From Echria macrotheca (taxonomy: Eukaryota > Ascomycota > Sordariomycetes > Sordariales > Schizotheciaceae): DNA of 35,651 nucleotides. The position numbers were made by a program, and so were the translations under genes. Positions 1 to 10,282 of the stretch are shown here, piece by piece. Numbering within the stretch: position 1 is the stretch's first letter; each line of letters starts with the position of its first letter. Where the stretch lies: positions 1 through 35,651 of the forward strand of contig MU839862.1 in assembly GCA_030411725.1 (NCBI GenBank), in the 5' to 3' direction. A model generated the notes under the pieces. That model was not told where the DNA came from, made no database searches, and saw nothing but the letters and a program-made list of their open reading frames with translations.

Positions 1-88
1 CGTTTTTTTGTCTGTCCCCCCCCAACAAAGACTGGTATTAAAACCATGTAAAGCGATAGTTGTCATAATAATCACATTACATTCGTTT

Positions 89-106
89 CCCCCCCCCCCC
101 CCCCCC
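89..106. repeat. poly-C homopolymer tract
   Basis: An uninterrupted run of 18 C, followed by one A and six more C. It lies just beyond the 3' end of the minus-strand 2EXR gene. It is low-complexity sequence and its true length is uncertain in any assembly. Nothing else is seen in the first 188 bases. Confidence 0.9.
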
Positions 107-188
107 ACCCCCCGTTCGCAATGCAGTAACAAGCCAGAAGCAACCAAGGAGAACATGGACCCGAAGAAAAAATGGAAAAAGAAAACGC

Positions 189-1706
189 TCAAACATAACC
201 ACCTCGGGTATACCGCCACAGCAAACTCGCCCCCTTCAGCGCGGGCACCTGCATCTTCCTCTTCTTCGCAACATGTCCATCATCGCCATCGCGCCCATAA
301 TCCCCTCTAACCCCTCCCCACCAAGCCGGACCACCCGAGGAACCACCGCTCCCATACTCTGCTCCCCTCTCCCTCCCAGCACACCACATAGCAGCCTCAT
401 CCTTCTCCGCGCTCTTCTTCCCCTTCTTCGGACCGCCCTTCCCACCAGCCTTGACATGTCCCGAAGAAACAGCAGCATCGTCTTGCCCCTGCCCCTCGAC
501 CAGATTCATCTCCAAACTCAAATGCATAGCCCGCTGGAACCTCTTCCGGAACCGCCGCCAATCATCATTCGTCGGCCACGGATCACACCACTCCCCGCCT
601 CCGCCATCGCCGCCCAGATCCCCCAAATCCCAGTCGTCCTTGTCCTCGTCGATGTCGAGCGGGTAGTACAGCAGCTCGTTCAGATGCGGCCGGCGGGGCG
701 TGTGGTTGATGTTGGCCTCGATGTCGAACTTGAACCGGTACGCCTGGTGGACAAGCTGCGGTCTCGGACCCTGCTGAGCCCCAGGTTGGTTTTGGTGTTG
801 CGTGTTGAAGCCGGCCGGGGCGTGCGGAGACGGTCCCGGTCCTAGACTTGGACTCGGGCTCGGTGATAATTGTTGCGGGAACGCAGCCCCGGGGGCTGGA
901 GGGGTGGTAGATAGTGGTCTGGAGAGGGGACTGCTTGCTGGCGGGGAGGGTAATCCGGAGGCAGACGAAAGCCGCGGAGGAGCACCACCAGAGAACGGGG
1001 CCAGCGAAGCTGGTCCAGATCCTCCCAGGGGGCTCCCGATGCTGCTGATGGGCGACAAGTAACCCGAAGGGGCCGGCGCTGGACCACCAGCCGAGTTAGG
1101 CATCGGAAACCGAAAGTCAAACTCAAACTGGAACTCCTGGTGCACCACAAATATGAGCATCTTGAGCTTGGGGAACTTGGCCAGCGTCGACAGCAGCTTG
1201 CCCATGTTGTTCTTGGACACGCGCCAGCTCAGCACCGGATGACAAATGCCCGTATACACGCCGTACGAAGTGCCCAGCGCGAGTCGGTTGATGTTATCGC
1301 GCACGAGCGGGATCTGGCTCATAAAGTGCAGCGTGCGGTGCAGCCGCTTGACGAGCAGGTAGGGCTCCAACAACAAGATGTCGCGCGACAAGTCCACGTA
1401 CTTGGTCGTCGTGCCCAGCGTCAGCGGCTTGTAGTGGTGCAGCACAAAGTAGCGGCTCTCGCGGCACACGGCCGCCAGCGCCGGCGGCGGTTCCGGGTGG
1501 ACGTTGGCGAACATGAGCCCCTGCTGCGCCGGCGTCTTCTGCTTGGCGCTCGGCGCATCGAGCACCTCGTACACGCGCGCCTCGGGCAGCGAGTACTCCC
1601 AGATCATGTTCCTGATCTCAGCCGGTAGCCTCTGGAAGAAGCTGAACTGGTCCGGCGGGGCCTGCTGCGCCGGGCAGCACCGGTGAAATTGGTGGTCGTA
1701 ATGCAT
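189..1706 (-). CDS. 2EXR-domain protein (fungal F-box-like family)
   Basis: About 505 aa if it starts at the ATG at 1706. The open frame continues upstream to about 1772 but without another ATG. Residues about 20-40 carry the block FxxFxxLPxEIRNMIWEYSLPEARV, typical of the fungal 2EXR family (F-box-like N-terminus). The folded region continues with CRESRYF, YVDLSRDILLLEPYL and KLKMLIFVVHQEFQFEF to about residue 200. A long Pro/Ser/Gly-rich linker (about 205-310) follows, then an acidic patch (DIDEDKDDWDLGDLGGDGG), a segment with a WRRFRKRFQRAMHLSLE helix, and a Lys/Gly-rich tail. 2EXR proteins are abundant in Pezizomycotina and mostly uncharacterised; a ubiquitin-ligase adaptor role is only by analogy with F-box proteins. 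An upstream exon cannot be excluded. Confidence 0.85.
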   Translation of the reverse strand: MHYDHQFHRCCPAQQAPPDQFSFFQRLPAEIRNMIWEYSLPEARVYEVLDAPSAKQKTPAQQGLMFANVHPEPPPALAAVCRESRYFVLHHYKPLTLGTTTKYVDLSRDILLLEPYLLVKRLHRTLHFMSQIPLVRDNINRLALGTSYGVYTGICHPVLSWRVSKNNMGKLLSTLAKFPKLKMLIFVVHQEFQFEFDFRFPMPNSAGGPAPAPSGYLSPISSIGSPLGGSGPASLAPFSGGAPPRLSSASGLPSPPASSPLSRPLSTTPPAPGAAFPQQLSPSPSPSLGPGPSPHAPAGFNTQHQNQPGAQQGPRPQLVHQAYRFKFDIEANINHTPRRPHLNELLYYPLDIDEDKDDWDLGDLGGDGGGGEWCDPWPTNDDWRRFRKRFQRAMHLSLEMNLVEGQGQDDAAVSSGHVKAGGKGGPKKGKKSAEKDEAAMWCAGRERGAEYGSGGSSGGPAWWGGVRGDYGRDGDDGHVAKKRKMQVPALKGASLLWRYTRGGYV

Positions 1707-4700
1707 CGTTGTGTTTTGTGTCTCGTATGGGGGAATGGTGAAGAAACCCGAAAGTCCGTCAGAAGAGACCACCCGTATATATCGCTACGGCCGGTCGCTG
1801 TGGTGGCCGGATCCGGTGGTTCGCCGAGGCGGGTTTCTGCCGTTCGCTCGTGATGCCGTCCTGGTGCGAATATACCCGGCCCAACCTCTTGCAGCCACAC
1901 AAAAGTCTTTTTTTCTTTGAGCCGCCTCCCAACGACAACAAGCCACTCGAAATAATTCCTAGTTGTTATAGGGGATGGCCGGGAATTTGGGTCCTTGGAG
2001 ATATAGCGGACTGGCTGCTAATGGTGTCAAGTCTTGCGCCTCGAGACTTTTTGTCCCGTCGGTTGTTGGATCTGATATGATCTCAAAAAATCTCGGCCGC
2101 GCGGTCGAGGCTGTGGGTGTGTGTGGATGAGGCGGACTTTCCAGGAAAGAACAGGGCTGGGGATATAGAGTATATAAGTGCTAACACGTTTCCGAGGCCC
2201 AATGGGTTGAAAGGAATTATTACGAGGGCGCAGCACGGGAATCAATATCACGTCATCTGCTCAGGCAGGTCAAGAGGCCAGGAAGGAAGAGGAAGTTGGG
2301 AAAGAGAAGAGTAAAGAGGAAACCGGAGACAAGGACTTAAGATATGACCAGCCTGCCTCAGCTGGTGGTCGTCACTTGACGAAAAAGAAATAACAAGCCG
2401 GGGAGGGCGAACCAGAAGCTCCAGCTTGGGATTAAGCTAAACTAAGCATAGAACGAAACGAGCTCGGCGGGCTGTCGGAAACGAGTTTAGGGAGGGTGCA
2501 GTGTCGATACTCTAAAACCTGCCATGCGTCCTGCTTGACATGGGGAGGCGTATCCCGGAACAGAGACAAAGATGAGATGAAGGCCAAACCTTCCGCAACA
2601 GGCAGCCTCTCACACGGCACTGGCCGGCACGGTAGGGTCAGAGCGGAATAGGGAATAGGGGCCAAACGGGAGAGACCCTCGCAACCGCAACACTCGGCCG
2701 CGGCCGCCAATGACTAGCTCGGGCGCTGGCATGACGGACGGGCTTGGTCATGTTCATGTCATGGGCCCGGTCTCCAAGCTGCAACGACAGTTGGCTCCTG
2801 GAAGAGGCAGCTGTCAGGCTCTGGCGAGTCTTGTCACCGCCGTCAGCTGGGGCCCCGATTTCTTGGGAGCGGCATGGGGGCGTAGGGACCCGGGGGCGCG
2901 ACCGGGGGTCCCGGGGGTCCTTTGGGCTCTCAACAAGCAACGACGTCCAAGGTGTGTCGAGCGACAGGACACTGAGGACAGCAGGCGGATGGTACGTGGC
3001 CAGGGAAGGGATGAGCTATTCTTAGCATATAGGGGCCACGTTTTAATCCTGCAGTGATCCAATTCATTAGCTCTCAGTCTTACCGATCTTGGGACCCATG
3101 GTAACGTGCCGTCGAAACAGAGTTGCAGTTGTGCGCCGGCTCTGGTGATCGAGGGGGGAAGGGGGGGGAAGCGTGGCAGTGGACCGCCGTGCCATCGGTA
3201 GGGGGGTTGGTCCGGGATGGCCACTGGCCGAACCTCTGCCCGGGCAAGATCTTGGGGGAAAGTTTTGGGGCGTAAGGCGGGAGACGAAGGGAGGGGGAGG
3301 GCTGGAAAGTGGCATGTGGGAGGGTGGTTCAGCAGCGGGAAACAAAGTCAAGAGGGCGCCGCCGCCGCCGCCTCTCGGGTCTGTGACGATTTGCTGGATA
3401 TGATCGCCGGGCATTAAACAACCTGAGCTACCAAGCCAGCTGGCTGGTGAGGCGAGGCGAGAAACAGCCTGTTCTCAGACGAATCCACAGCCCAACCTCG
3501 CCTGTTCGCATCGTCTGCACGAGCAGCCTCGGTTCGCCATTCCACCTGGAAAGCCATTTGTGCGGGGCATCTCAGCACAATGCGAACGCTGGGCGTGGGA
3601 AGACATGGATGCAAAACCCAGCGTCGCAGAGAACCAAGGGCCGAGGGAATTTTGAGACCGAGAAGCCCGCAGAGAGACGTAGCGCATAGACTTGGAAACG
3701 TGGGGCGCCGGCGCCGGGTAAGGTACCTTATTCCTCTTAAACCTTCGCGAGCAGGCCCGAGAGGCGTCCACCGGGTCCCGTCCGAAACCAAACATCGGTT
3801 GATCACTGTTTGGTCGTGATAAGTGATGGGGACATGTTGGGGACCCCGCGGCGATGATGCGATGCGATGTGATGCTGGGCGGGACGAAACAGAGTCGACA
3901 GATGACGAAACCCCTTGTTTGCGTCCGTGGCATGCTTGGTGTGAACCGACGAGCCGCCGTCGACGACTGATCAAGCCCGCCGCCGCAAGAGGCGCGAGGG
4001 TTGCGTGACATAGATTGCGATGGGCTCCTGTTTTAATCAATCGCCGCCAGCGGCGCATTCGCATCGCGCCTTCACGGCCTCTGTGTGGTCGGCCGGCGAG
4101 GTCTGCTGCAGCGAAGGAATCCGCCCTTCGAATCCGGAAGGCCCTCCGAACGAGATGGATGGTGGGGAGCCACGGGAGCTCGCAGCGCCGTCCTGGACTT
4201 GTCGACTCCTGGAACGAGTCCGAGCCAGCCCTGTCCCCACCCGACTCGAGAGAAAACTGTCCGCTGCCCGCTGCCCGCTGCAAGCTGACTGAAATGCCCG
4301 TCTCGAACCGAACCGAGCATTCGAGTTGCTGCAAAACCGCATGAACAAAATGGCGGGGTCGGTCCGGCACTTTTTCCGTCAGAGCTTCTTCTCGCGAACA
4401 AACCTAAACCTGGTTGGCCTCTCTTTCGCGAAAACCCCTCCTGACTAAGCAGACTCTGTGCTCCGTGCTCCACCACAATTTTGCAATATCAACCAACTCG
4501 CGTGGGAAAATTTCTTTCTCCCTTTCTTCTTCTTTTTTTTCTTCGTGCGGCTGCCACGACTCTACAAACATTACCCGTGTTGCTCGGATCCCCGACTCTC
4601 TGTCAAAGGAAAGTCGTCCAGTGGACTTCTCAGCGTCAGTTGTGGCACAGATGAATCAAATTGCAGGCCGGCATCCGAATCCATTAAGTCCATCGAGATC

Positions 4701-5453
4701 AAACCCTACAGGGCGAGGTGGTGGTGCGGAAGCTGGACATATTTTTAATCTTTAGTTTCCCTCTCTTTCATGCGAAACATGCAACCTGTACCCCCATACC
4801 CGGTGACGGCGGCTCGCAGGACGTGGGAGTGGTTTGAGGCTCTCTCGCTTGCCCGGCTTGCCATGGCTGCTGCACCGGGCTTGGGCCTCTTGTTCGTGAT
4901 GCGGCTATTGTCGACGGCATTACTCCAAGATGATCGGCTGCCTGCGCATGACTTGTCGTGTTTTCTCCGATCCAGCAAAGACATCTCGCCAAACCAGGAC
5001 ACTGGCGAGCATCTTGTTTCGCGCTGGGAAAATCCCGTGATTGCTTAATTTCCCGATTTCCAGGAATGAGGCTCGCCATCCAGAGTACCTACTCATCAGG
5101 GGAGGTCGGTTTCATTTATCCGCCTCTAAATACCCGCGACACCTGTCACCTCTGGGTGCCTCGCAATCAATGCCTACCCGTATTGCATACCGCCCTCACC
5201 TCCCACATCTGGCCAATGGGTCATGTCTTAATTACTTGCTATGATGGGAAGCTGGCCTGTCAGCTGCGCGCCTTGCATCACCACACCGCCGGGGCTGACC
5301 CAGCCTCGTGCGCCCCTCGTCTCCCATCAGGACCCGTATCAGCGCCCCACGTTATCTATACTTTAATGCTGATAGATGAGGCCCTCGTAGTCCAGCCGTC
5401 ACCAGCCACCTTATCATGGACCCAAGTCAAGGGGTGACAGGAACTCGATGGCC
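1707..5453. other. long gene-poor intergenic region
   Basis: About 3.7 kb between two minus-strand genes' outer ends; GC-rich and without a recognisable protein family, tRNA or transposon. Several open frames exist (longest about 318 codons at 3414-4370 on the minus strand), but they show mixed Arg/Ser/Pro composition, no domain, and competing frames on both strands. It probably contains the promoter and 5' leader of the 2EXR gene (left) and the 3' flank of the PITH gene (right). A long non-coding transcript is possible but not visible from sequence. Confidence 0.5.
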
Positions 5454-6600
5454 CTACTCACCGGGCTGGTCGCCAATCTTCTCCAGTTTACCCATCTCGC
5501 GCTTCTCACCAGCCTCTCCGATGAGTCTGATTCTGTCCAGTCTCACCTTCTCGCTCTCGCCGTCGCCATTCACGATGAACATGACGAGGCTGGTGATGTT
5601 CTGGAACTTGACATATCGCAGAGGGATGCTGGCCGTGCCGTCGGCATTCCAGTCCTTCTCGGTCAACTCGATCGTCTGCGTAGCAGCCATATCCTCTGCC
5701 TCGTCGAAGCCGAGGTTGTGGGGCTTATTGCTGAACAGCTTGATCGTCCGCGGCCGCATCGGGGCCTCGTCGTCGTCGGACTCGTCGTCGTCGCCTTGAG
5801 GCGGCAAAGATGTGATCTGCAGTCGAAAAGAGTCAGTGGCCGTCATGACCCCCACGAGGTAGGCGGATATACCTGGATGGTGTGCAGCCTCAACATGGCC
5901 TGGAAGGGCAAAAAGAGCAGCAGTTGCTCGTCGGTATCGCTCTCAACCCAATCCCGTGCCCCAGAGGCTGCCTTTGCCCCAGACAGCGCGCTCGGCTTCG
6001 ACTTGTCGAACAGAATCCTGACGCCTCCACCATCCGAATCAACGTTAAGCAGCTCGCATCGCTGCAGCTCGATCTGGCTCGTGATGTCGCTGTATCCCCG
6101 GGGGAGCCCTGCGCCGCGCCAGGTGTCCGAGCCGGAAGCATCGCTCGTCGAGCCTTTGCTAGGGCCAGCCGCGGCATTGTCGAGGATCTTTTGGTAGATG
6201 GCCTCGAGCCGGACAGGGGTTGTTGTGTTCTCCTCGATCTTGCCGGCCTTGAAGTATAGAACCACGGGCTCCTGTGTGATTCCGTACTCTGACGCGACAT
6301 CCCCTTGCTCACTGACATCAACCGAGGCAAAGGCCGTGTTTCCGCTTTCTAGCGGCCCTGTCGCGGCCGTAAGCCTCTTGAGCTGGTCGAGAAGCGTGAC
6401 GCTGGACCTGTTGCTTTCGTCGTAGACTGTTGGAGCTGTCAGTAAACCATGTTCGCCGTGGCGGGGTAACCTTGGCCGTGTTGCGGCGCCCGACGATGCC
6501 GTGGTGGGCGGATGGGAGACATACAGCATACTACGACGAAAGGCTTCTGCTGAACCAAGCTCTTGAGCTGGCCAGACGACGTGATGGTCACCCAGGACAT
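5454..6600 (-). CDS. thioredoxin-like protein with PITH domain (TXNL1 family), active site lost
   Basis: Three exons: 6525-6600, 5873-6426 and 5454-5816, giving 330 aa. Intron 6427-6524 has donor GTATGT and acceptor CAACAG (an alternative acceptor at 6436 adds three residues). Intron 5817-5872 has donor GTATAT and acceptor CTGCAG. Residues 1-105 form a thioredoxin-like fold: MSWVTITSSGQLKSLV, then FVVVCFYDESNRSS where active thioredoxins have VVVDFYADWCGPC, so the two cysteines are N31 and S34. The cis-Pro site is kept (YGITQEP, P79). About residues 135-325 are the PITH (DUF1000) domain: ITSQIELQRCELLN, an acidic insert after ITSLPPQG, KLFSNKPHNLGFDEAE, and the ending EAGEKREMGKLEKIG. TXNL1 is a cytosolic proteasome-associated thioredoxin in animals and yeasts; this copy should not have disulfide reductase activity but could still bind proteasome or client. 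Length fits the family. Confidence 0.87.
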
Positions 6601-7731
6601 GGCGACGATGGTGGCAGGTACTTGATCGCTGAGTCTCGTTTTCCGTTGACGAGTTGCTCTGCTCTGGACGTGCCCCGCGAGACCACTGCAAGGCACCACC
6701 TGACTAGCCCTTTCGGGTTAGCGTGTTCTTCCGCATTCCGCCGTGACCCTGCGTTGTTAGCTTGAGTTAACAAGTCAGACAGGGAGACAACTAAGAAGAT
6801 GACTAGCAACCCGCGACAGTTGCTTACGAGAAAGTTCTATAGTGTATACGAGGTTGTTCTATACTTGTAGCGTTAACTTTATATGTATCTTTGAAGTGTC
6901 TGGGGACTATATATCCCTATCCGACTTGCATTTGAAAGTACATGCGGATATACACATGGCCTCCGAATATAGTCGCCTTTTTCACACGGGACAAGTTCTA
7001 TGGTTCTATGAAATGTCTAAATACATCTCAAACTCCTGACGCGCCTACAGAACTCCAACCAGGAGCGTTAGACATTTCCCATACCAGCTTCCCAGACAGA
7101 TATCTTCTCGAAGCTCATGACTTGACTGCACTAATGACTTTGTCTCACAGCCGACCGGGGAAAACCTGGAACACCGGTATGACAAGTTGGCATATCCAAG
7201 GAAAGCCAATCACCTGGAAACAGCCGTATAACCAATGCCAATATCCACAAACTCCAACAGTTCAATAACATCTCAAGTTGAAGAGGGAGAAGTGACGGGG
7301 CCCGCTAGCAACGGCCCTGATTGGCCAGGATGTAACAGACCCTGGGCTTCAAGCGGTGAAGGCGAGAAGTAAGCTCGTCGAGCCTTGTCCATTTTGGGGT
7401 GGCTGGGGATGGATGCCGACATGCAACTTGCTTCGCAACCCGCAACCTTTTTTTCTTGCGAACCAATCTCCTCCAGCTATTTTCGCAAGAGGGCATTCTA
7501 GCTCTCCCTAGACCGACGCAAAAGAGTCCTTCGCCTCCTGCGGCCCTTTGTGAGATCATCATCGCACGATAACCAAGGTCCTTCCCTCGATCGCAAACTT
7601 GCCTCAAGCTCTCTCGAGAAACCCCTCCACCACGACGACGGGAAGCTCACCCACCACCCACACCAGCCACCCGAGCTCCAGCTCCAGCTAGCTACCGAAG
7701 CTCCCGTCTCCCGGCCGAGCTCCCCGCAACA
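6601..7731. other. divergent intergenic region (PITH gene / membrane protein gene)
   Basis: About 1.1 kb separating genes that point away from each other, so it should hold both promoters. The stretch 6800-7280 is more AT-rich than its surroundings and has several TATA-like words. The right part (7540-7731) is CT/CA-rich, like a 5' leader of the downstream plus-strand gene. No coding family, tRNA or transposon is recognised. Confidence 0.5.
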
Positions 7732-8562
7732 ATGGGCCTCCTCGACGACGCCGCATCGGTCATATCGGCCAAGTCATCGCACTCCAAGAAATCCCGCCGG
7801 TCCTCACACAAGCACCGCTCCCGGTCGCGCTCCCGGTCGCGGGACCGGGGCAGCGGCGTCAACGGCATCGCCGCCTCCATCTTTGGGGGAGGAGGCTCCG
7901 ACTCGGACTCGAAACACCGGCGCGGCGACCACAAGCACCGCAAGTCGTCGACACGCTCCTTCTTCGGCACAGACGACTACAAGAAGCACAGCGCCTCCAA
8001 GTCCTCCTTCTTCGGCATCCCAACCGGCAACGGCAGCCGCTCGTCCTTCTTCAACTTTTCTTCTTCCAAAGACCACCACAGGGGCTCCCCATCCTACTAC
8101 AAGCGCTCGCCCCGGCCCAACTTCGTCTCGCGCGTCCTGCGCCGCCTCAAGCGCCTCCTCCGCGACCTGGTCTACTACGCCAAGCGCCACCCGCTCAAGG
8201 TCTTCATGCTCGTCATCATGCCGCTCATCACCGGCGGTTTCCTGACCGCGCTCCTGGCCAAGTTCGGCCTGCGCCTGCCGCCCTCGCTGATGCGCATGGT
8301 CGGCGTCGCCGGCAAGGCGGCGAGCGGCGATGGCATCGGCCTGGTCGGCGAGGCGGTGCGCATGGCCAGCGGCGCGGGCATCGGGTCGGGGCTGGCGGGG
8401 GGCTTGGCCAAGGCTACTACGTCTATTGAGCGCGGTCGGGATGGGTCGTATCAGTGGGAGCGGAAGCATGTGGAGAGGGACTTTTATGGAAGGGGGAGCG
8501 GTGGCGGCGGTGGTGGATGGGGTGATGGGTTGATGGGAAGCGTTGCTAAGATGTTTTCGTGA
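7732..8562 (+). CDS. RS-rich, single-pass membrane protein, conserved hypothetical
   Basis: 276 aa in one exon. The start is the first ATG in the frame, in context CAACAATGG after a CT-rich leader. The N-terminal about 130 residues are Ser/Lys/Arg/His-rich, with an RS-type run (SHKHRSRSRSRSRDRGS) and repeated short motifs of type S-S-F-F-G/N (RSFFG, SSFFG, SSFFN). A basic segment (RVLRRLKRLLRDLVYYAKRHPLK, about 135-160) precedes one clear hydrophobic helix (VFMLVIMPLITGGFLTALLA, about 161-182). A Gly/Ala-rich stretch (GIGLVGEAVRMASGAGIGSG) and a Gly-rich C-terminus ending MGSVAKMFS follow. I do not recognise a named family. The layout suggests a membrane-anchored protein with a disordered, phosphorylatable cytosolic arm; that is inference. 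It is convergent with the next gene. Confidence 0.8.
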   Translation: MGLLDDAASVISAKSSHSKKSRRSSHKHRSRSRSRSRDRGSGVNGIAASIFGGGGSDSDSKHRRGDHKHRKSSTRSFFGTDDYKKHSASKSSFFGIPTGNGSRSSFFNFSSSKDHHRGSPSYYKRSPRPNFVSRVLRRLKRLLRDLVYYAKRHPLKVFMLVIMPLITGGFLTALLAKFGLRLPPSLMRMVGVAGKAASGDGIGLVGEAVRMASGAGIGSGLAGGLAKATTSIERGRDGSYQWERKHVERDFYGRGSGGGGGGWGDGLMGSVAKMFS

Positions 8563-8969
8563 GGTGCTGACGGCCCGTGGTGATGGGTTCATGTCGAGTT
8601 CTTCGAGAGAGAGGGATATATGTGTCTTGGATATCATGTTGCATCGCTCGCGAGCATTATACCAATGTTTGTACATGTTTGACGACGGGCGTCTTGGGTT
8701 GGATTTCTCATTTCTTTCATTCTCATTTTGTTGTTCTTACCATATCTGCTATATCCTTTTTCATACTCTCAAAAGATTGCTCATCATTGGCATTTCAGCG
8801 GCAGTCACAAAATCAGAACATGGTCAGATATATCCGTCAAAGAAATGCACTATTAAAATTCCTAGTCTACCAATGTAATACTCGTATCGCAAGGAGGAAA
8901 CCCGGCTGCCACTATTCCCTACTCAGTAGACTCGATAGACTCGACCACTTCAGACTGTCCAGGGCCATC
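8563..8969. other. convergent 3' intergenic region
   Basis: About 400 bp between the stop codons of a plus-strand and a minus-strand gene. It is AT/T-rich, consistent with 3' UTRs and polyadenylation signals for both. Nothing else seen. Confidence 0.5.
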
Positions 8970-10220
8970 CTATTTCCCTTTGCGTTTTGTCTTGAGGATG
9001 CTGTTGGCGCTCACTACCACCGACTTACGCCTGACTGGTGCCTGGGCCACAGATGATTTCTTGCCCGACGAGGTGGCAGTTGCCGGTGAGCGATCCCGAG
9101 TCGATCGCCGCTCGGGCTCGTGTCTCGGTCTCTCATCTGGCAGAGGAAGATGCTCTTGAGCACGCCCACGACTGTCCGAGCTCCGCGTACTGTCACGCAA
9201 GCCGGAACCAGAAGCGCGGCCCTCGTCGGATGAGTCGCTCCCGCTCCTAGCTCGTCCGCTTCGTGGTCTGTCACCCGTGGGACTGTCTGGGTAAGAGTAA
9301 GGTTCAACCCCTGCCGCCGTTCGCCTTGATGCTGAGCCGCTGTGATAAGGCGCCTTTGGACCTCCAGTCATGAACTGGAAGGGATCCACAGGGCCCGGAG
9401 CAGAGTCAGATCGCGATGGCGGCGATACAGTCTCGGCCCGTGCCGATACCCGAGAGTGCGGCCGTTGGACGGCCGGATCCGAAGCGTGTCGAGCCGACCC
9501 AGGAAGGTCCGAAGCGCCGATGTAAGAATATGTGAAAGGTGAGTCGGCCCGTTCCCTGTCGGCACCGGACCGGCTGGGCGTCCGAGAAGATGAACCAGTC
9601 GCTGTCGGCGGACGTAGGGTCCGCGAGGCGGAGGGCGGAAAATACCCCATGACAGGTTGCTGGGCCTGGCCCAGATCGGTAGAATGCCGCTGGGGAGGAC
9701 TATCGCCTTCCAGCGAGTTACGCTTTGTTCGCAAGCCCGACTGGAGATGCGAGAGCGGGATAGCCACCCGCTGCTCACGGCGTCTCCTCCGTTCCTCTTC
9801 CTCTTCTTCCCGTTGCCGATGCCTTTCGTATGCCGCCAGTTCCTCTTTACTCAGCCGTACATCCGTCTTGCCCTTCTCCTGAGCCCGCTTGATGCGTGCC
9901 ATGGCGGACCGATAGAGAGCGTCCTCCTTGTCCTCTGCACCCAAAGTATGATCCTCCCCGTCTGACTCTGTGTCATCGCTTGACGCTCTGCGCCTTGCAT
10001 CCCGACCCTCCAGCATCCGTCGTGATCGAGTCGCTCCGCCGTCCCTGTCGCCCAAGTCTATCCCTGTAAACCGAAGTGGATCGCTAATAGTTCTGTTTCC
10101 CGAAGCCAAACCAACGCCTGTATCCGAATCCTCATCACTGTCCAACTCCTCCACCACCCGCTGATCAGGATCCCACCAGCTGAGTATGTCGTTGCTCCCA
10201 TTGCGCGCTGTGTAGTTCCT
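8970..10220 (-). CDS. disordered, charged hypothetical protein; 5' end unresolved
   Basis: The 3' end (TAG at 8970-8972) is firm; the start is not. The frame is open up to 10307 and looks coding through RNYTARNGSNDILSWWDPDQR and EELDSDEDSD, but it has no ATG before M at about 10016. Either a short upstream exon is missing from my model, or translation starts elsewhere; I set the left-most plausible residue near 10220. The protein (about 415 aa here) is largely disordered. It has an N-terminal block DPLRFTGIDLGDRDGG, a helical charged region (ALYRSAMARIKRAQEKGK, LSKEELAAYERHRQREEEEEERRRRREQR), a long Ser/Pro/Arg region and a basic tail (SANSILKTKRKGK). The segment upstream overlaps the last codons of PRA1 in another frame. 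No family recognised. Regulatory or scaffold roles would be guesswork. Confidence 0.7.
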   Translation of the reverse strand, partial: RNYTARNGSNDILSWWDPDQRVVEELDSDEDSDTGVGLASGNRTISDPLRFTGIDLGDRDGGATRSRRMLEGRDARRRASSDDTESDGEDHTLGAEDKEDALYRSAMARIKRAQEKGKTDVRLSKEELAAYERHRQREEEEEERRRRREQRVAIPLSHLQSGLRTKRNSLEGDSPPQRHSTDLGQAQQPVMGYFPPSASRTLRPPTATGSSSRTPSRSGADRERADSPFTYSYIGASDLPGSARHASDPAVQRPHSRVSARAETVSPPSRSDSAPGPVDPFQFMTGGPKAPYHSGSASRRTAAGVEPYSYPDSPTGDRPRSGRARSGSDSSDEGRASGSGLRDSTRSSDSRGRAQEHLPLPDERPRHEPERRSTRDRSPATATSSGKKSSVAQAPVRRKSVVVSANSILKTKRKGK

Positions 10221-10282
10221 CCTCTCGCGCCTCGATGGTCTTCCCCATTGGGGCGCAAATTCGGGAGCTCGCGGCCGACCAC

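Noticed and set aside
4126..4140. TTCGAATCC word resembling a tRNA T-arm
   Set aside because: The flanking five bases do not pair and no acceptor stem or A-box is found at the right distance.
3414..4370. 318-codon minus-strand open frame in the gene-poor region
   Set aside because: No domain, mixed composition, and several equally long open frames overlap on both strands; no splice-linked extension found.
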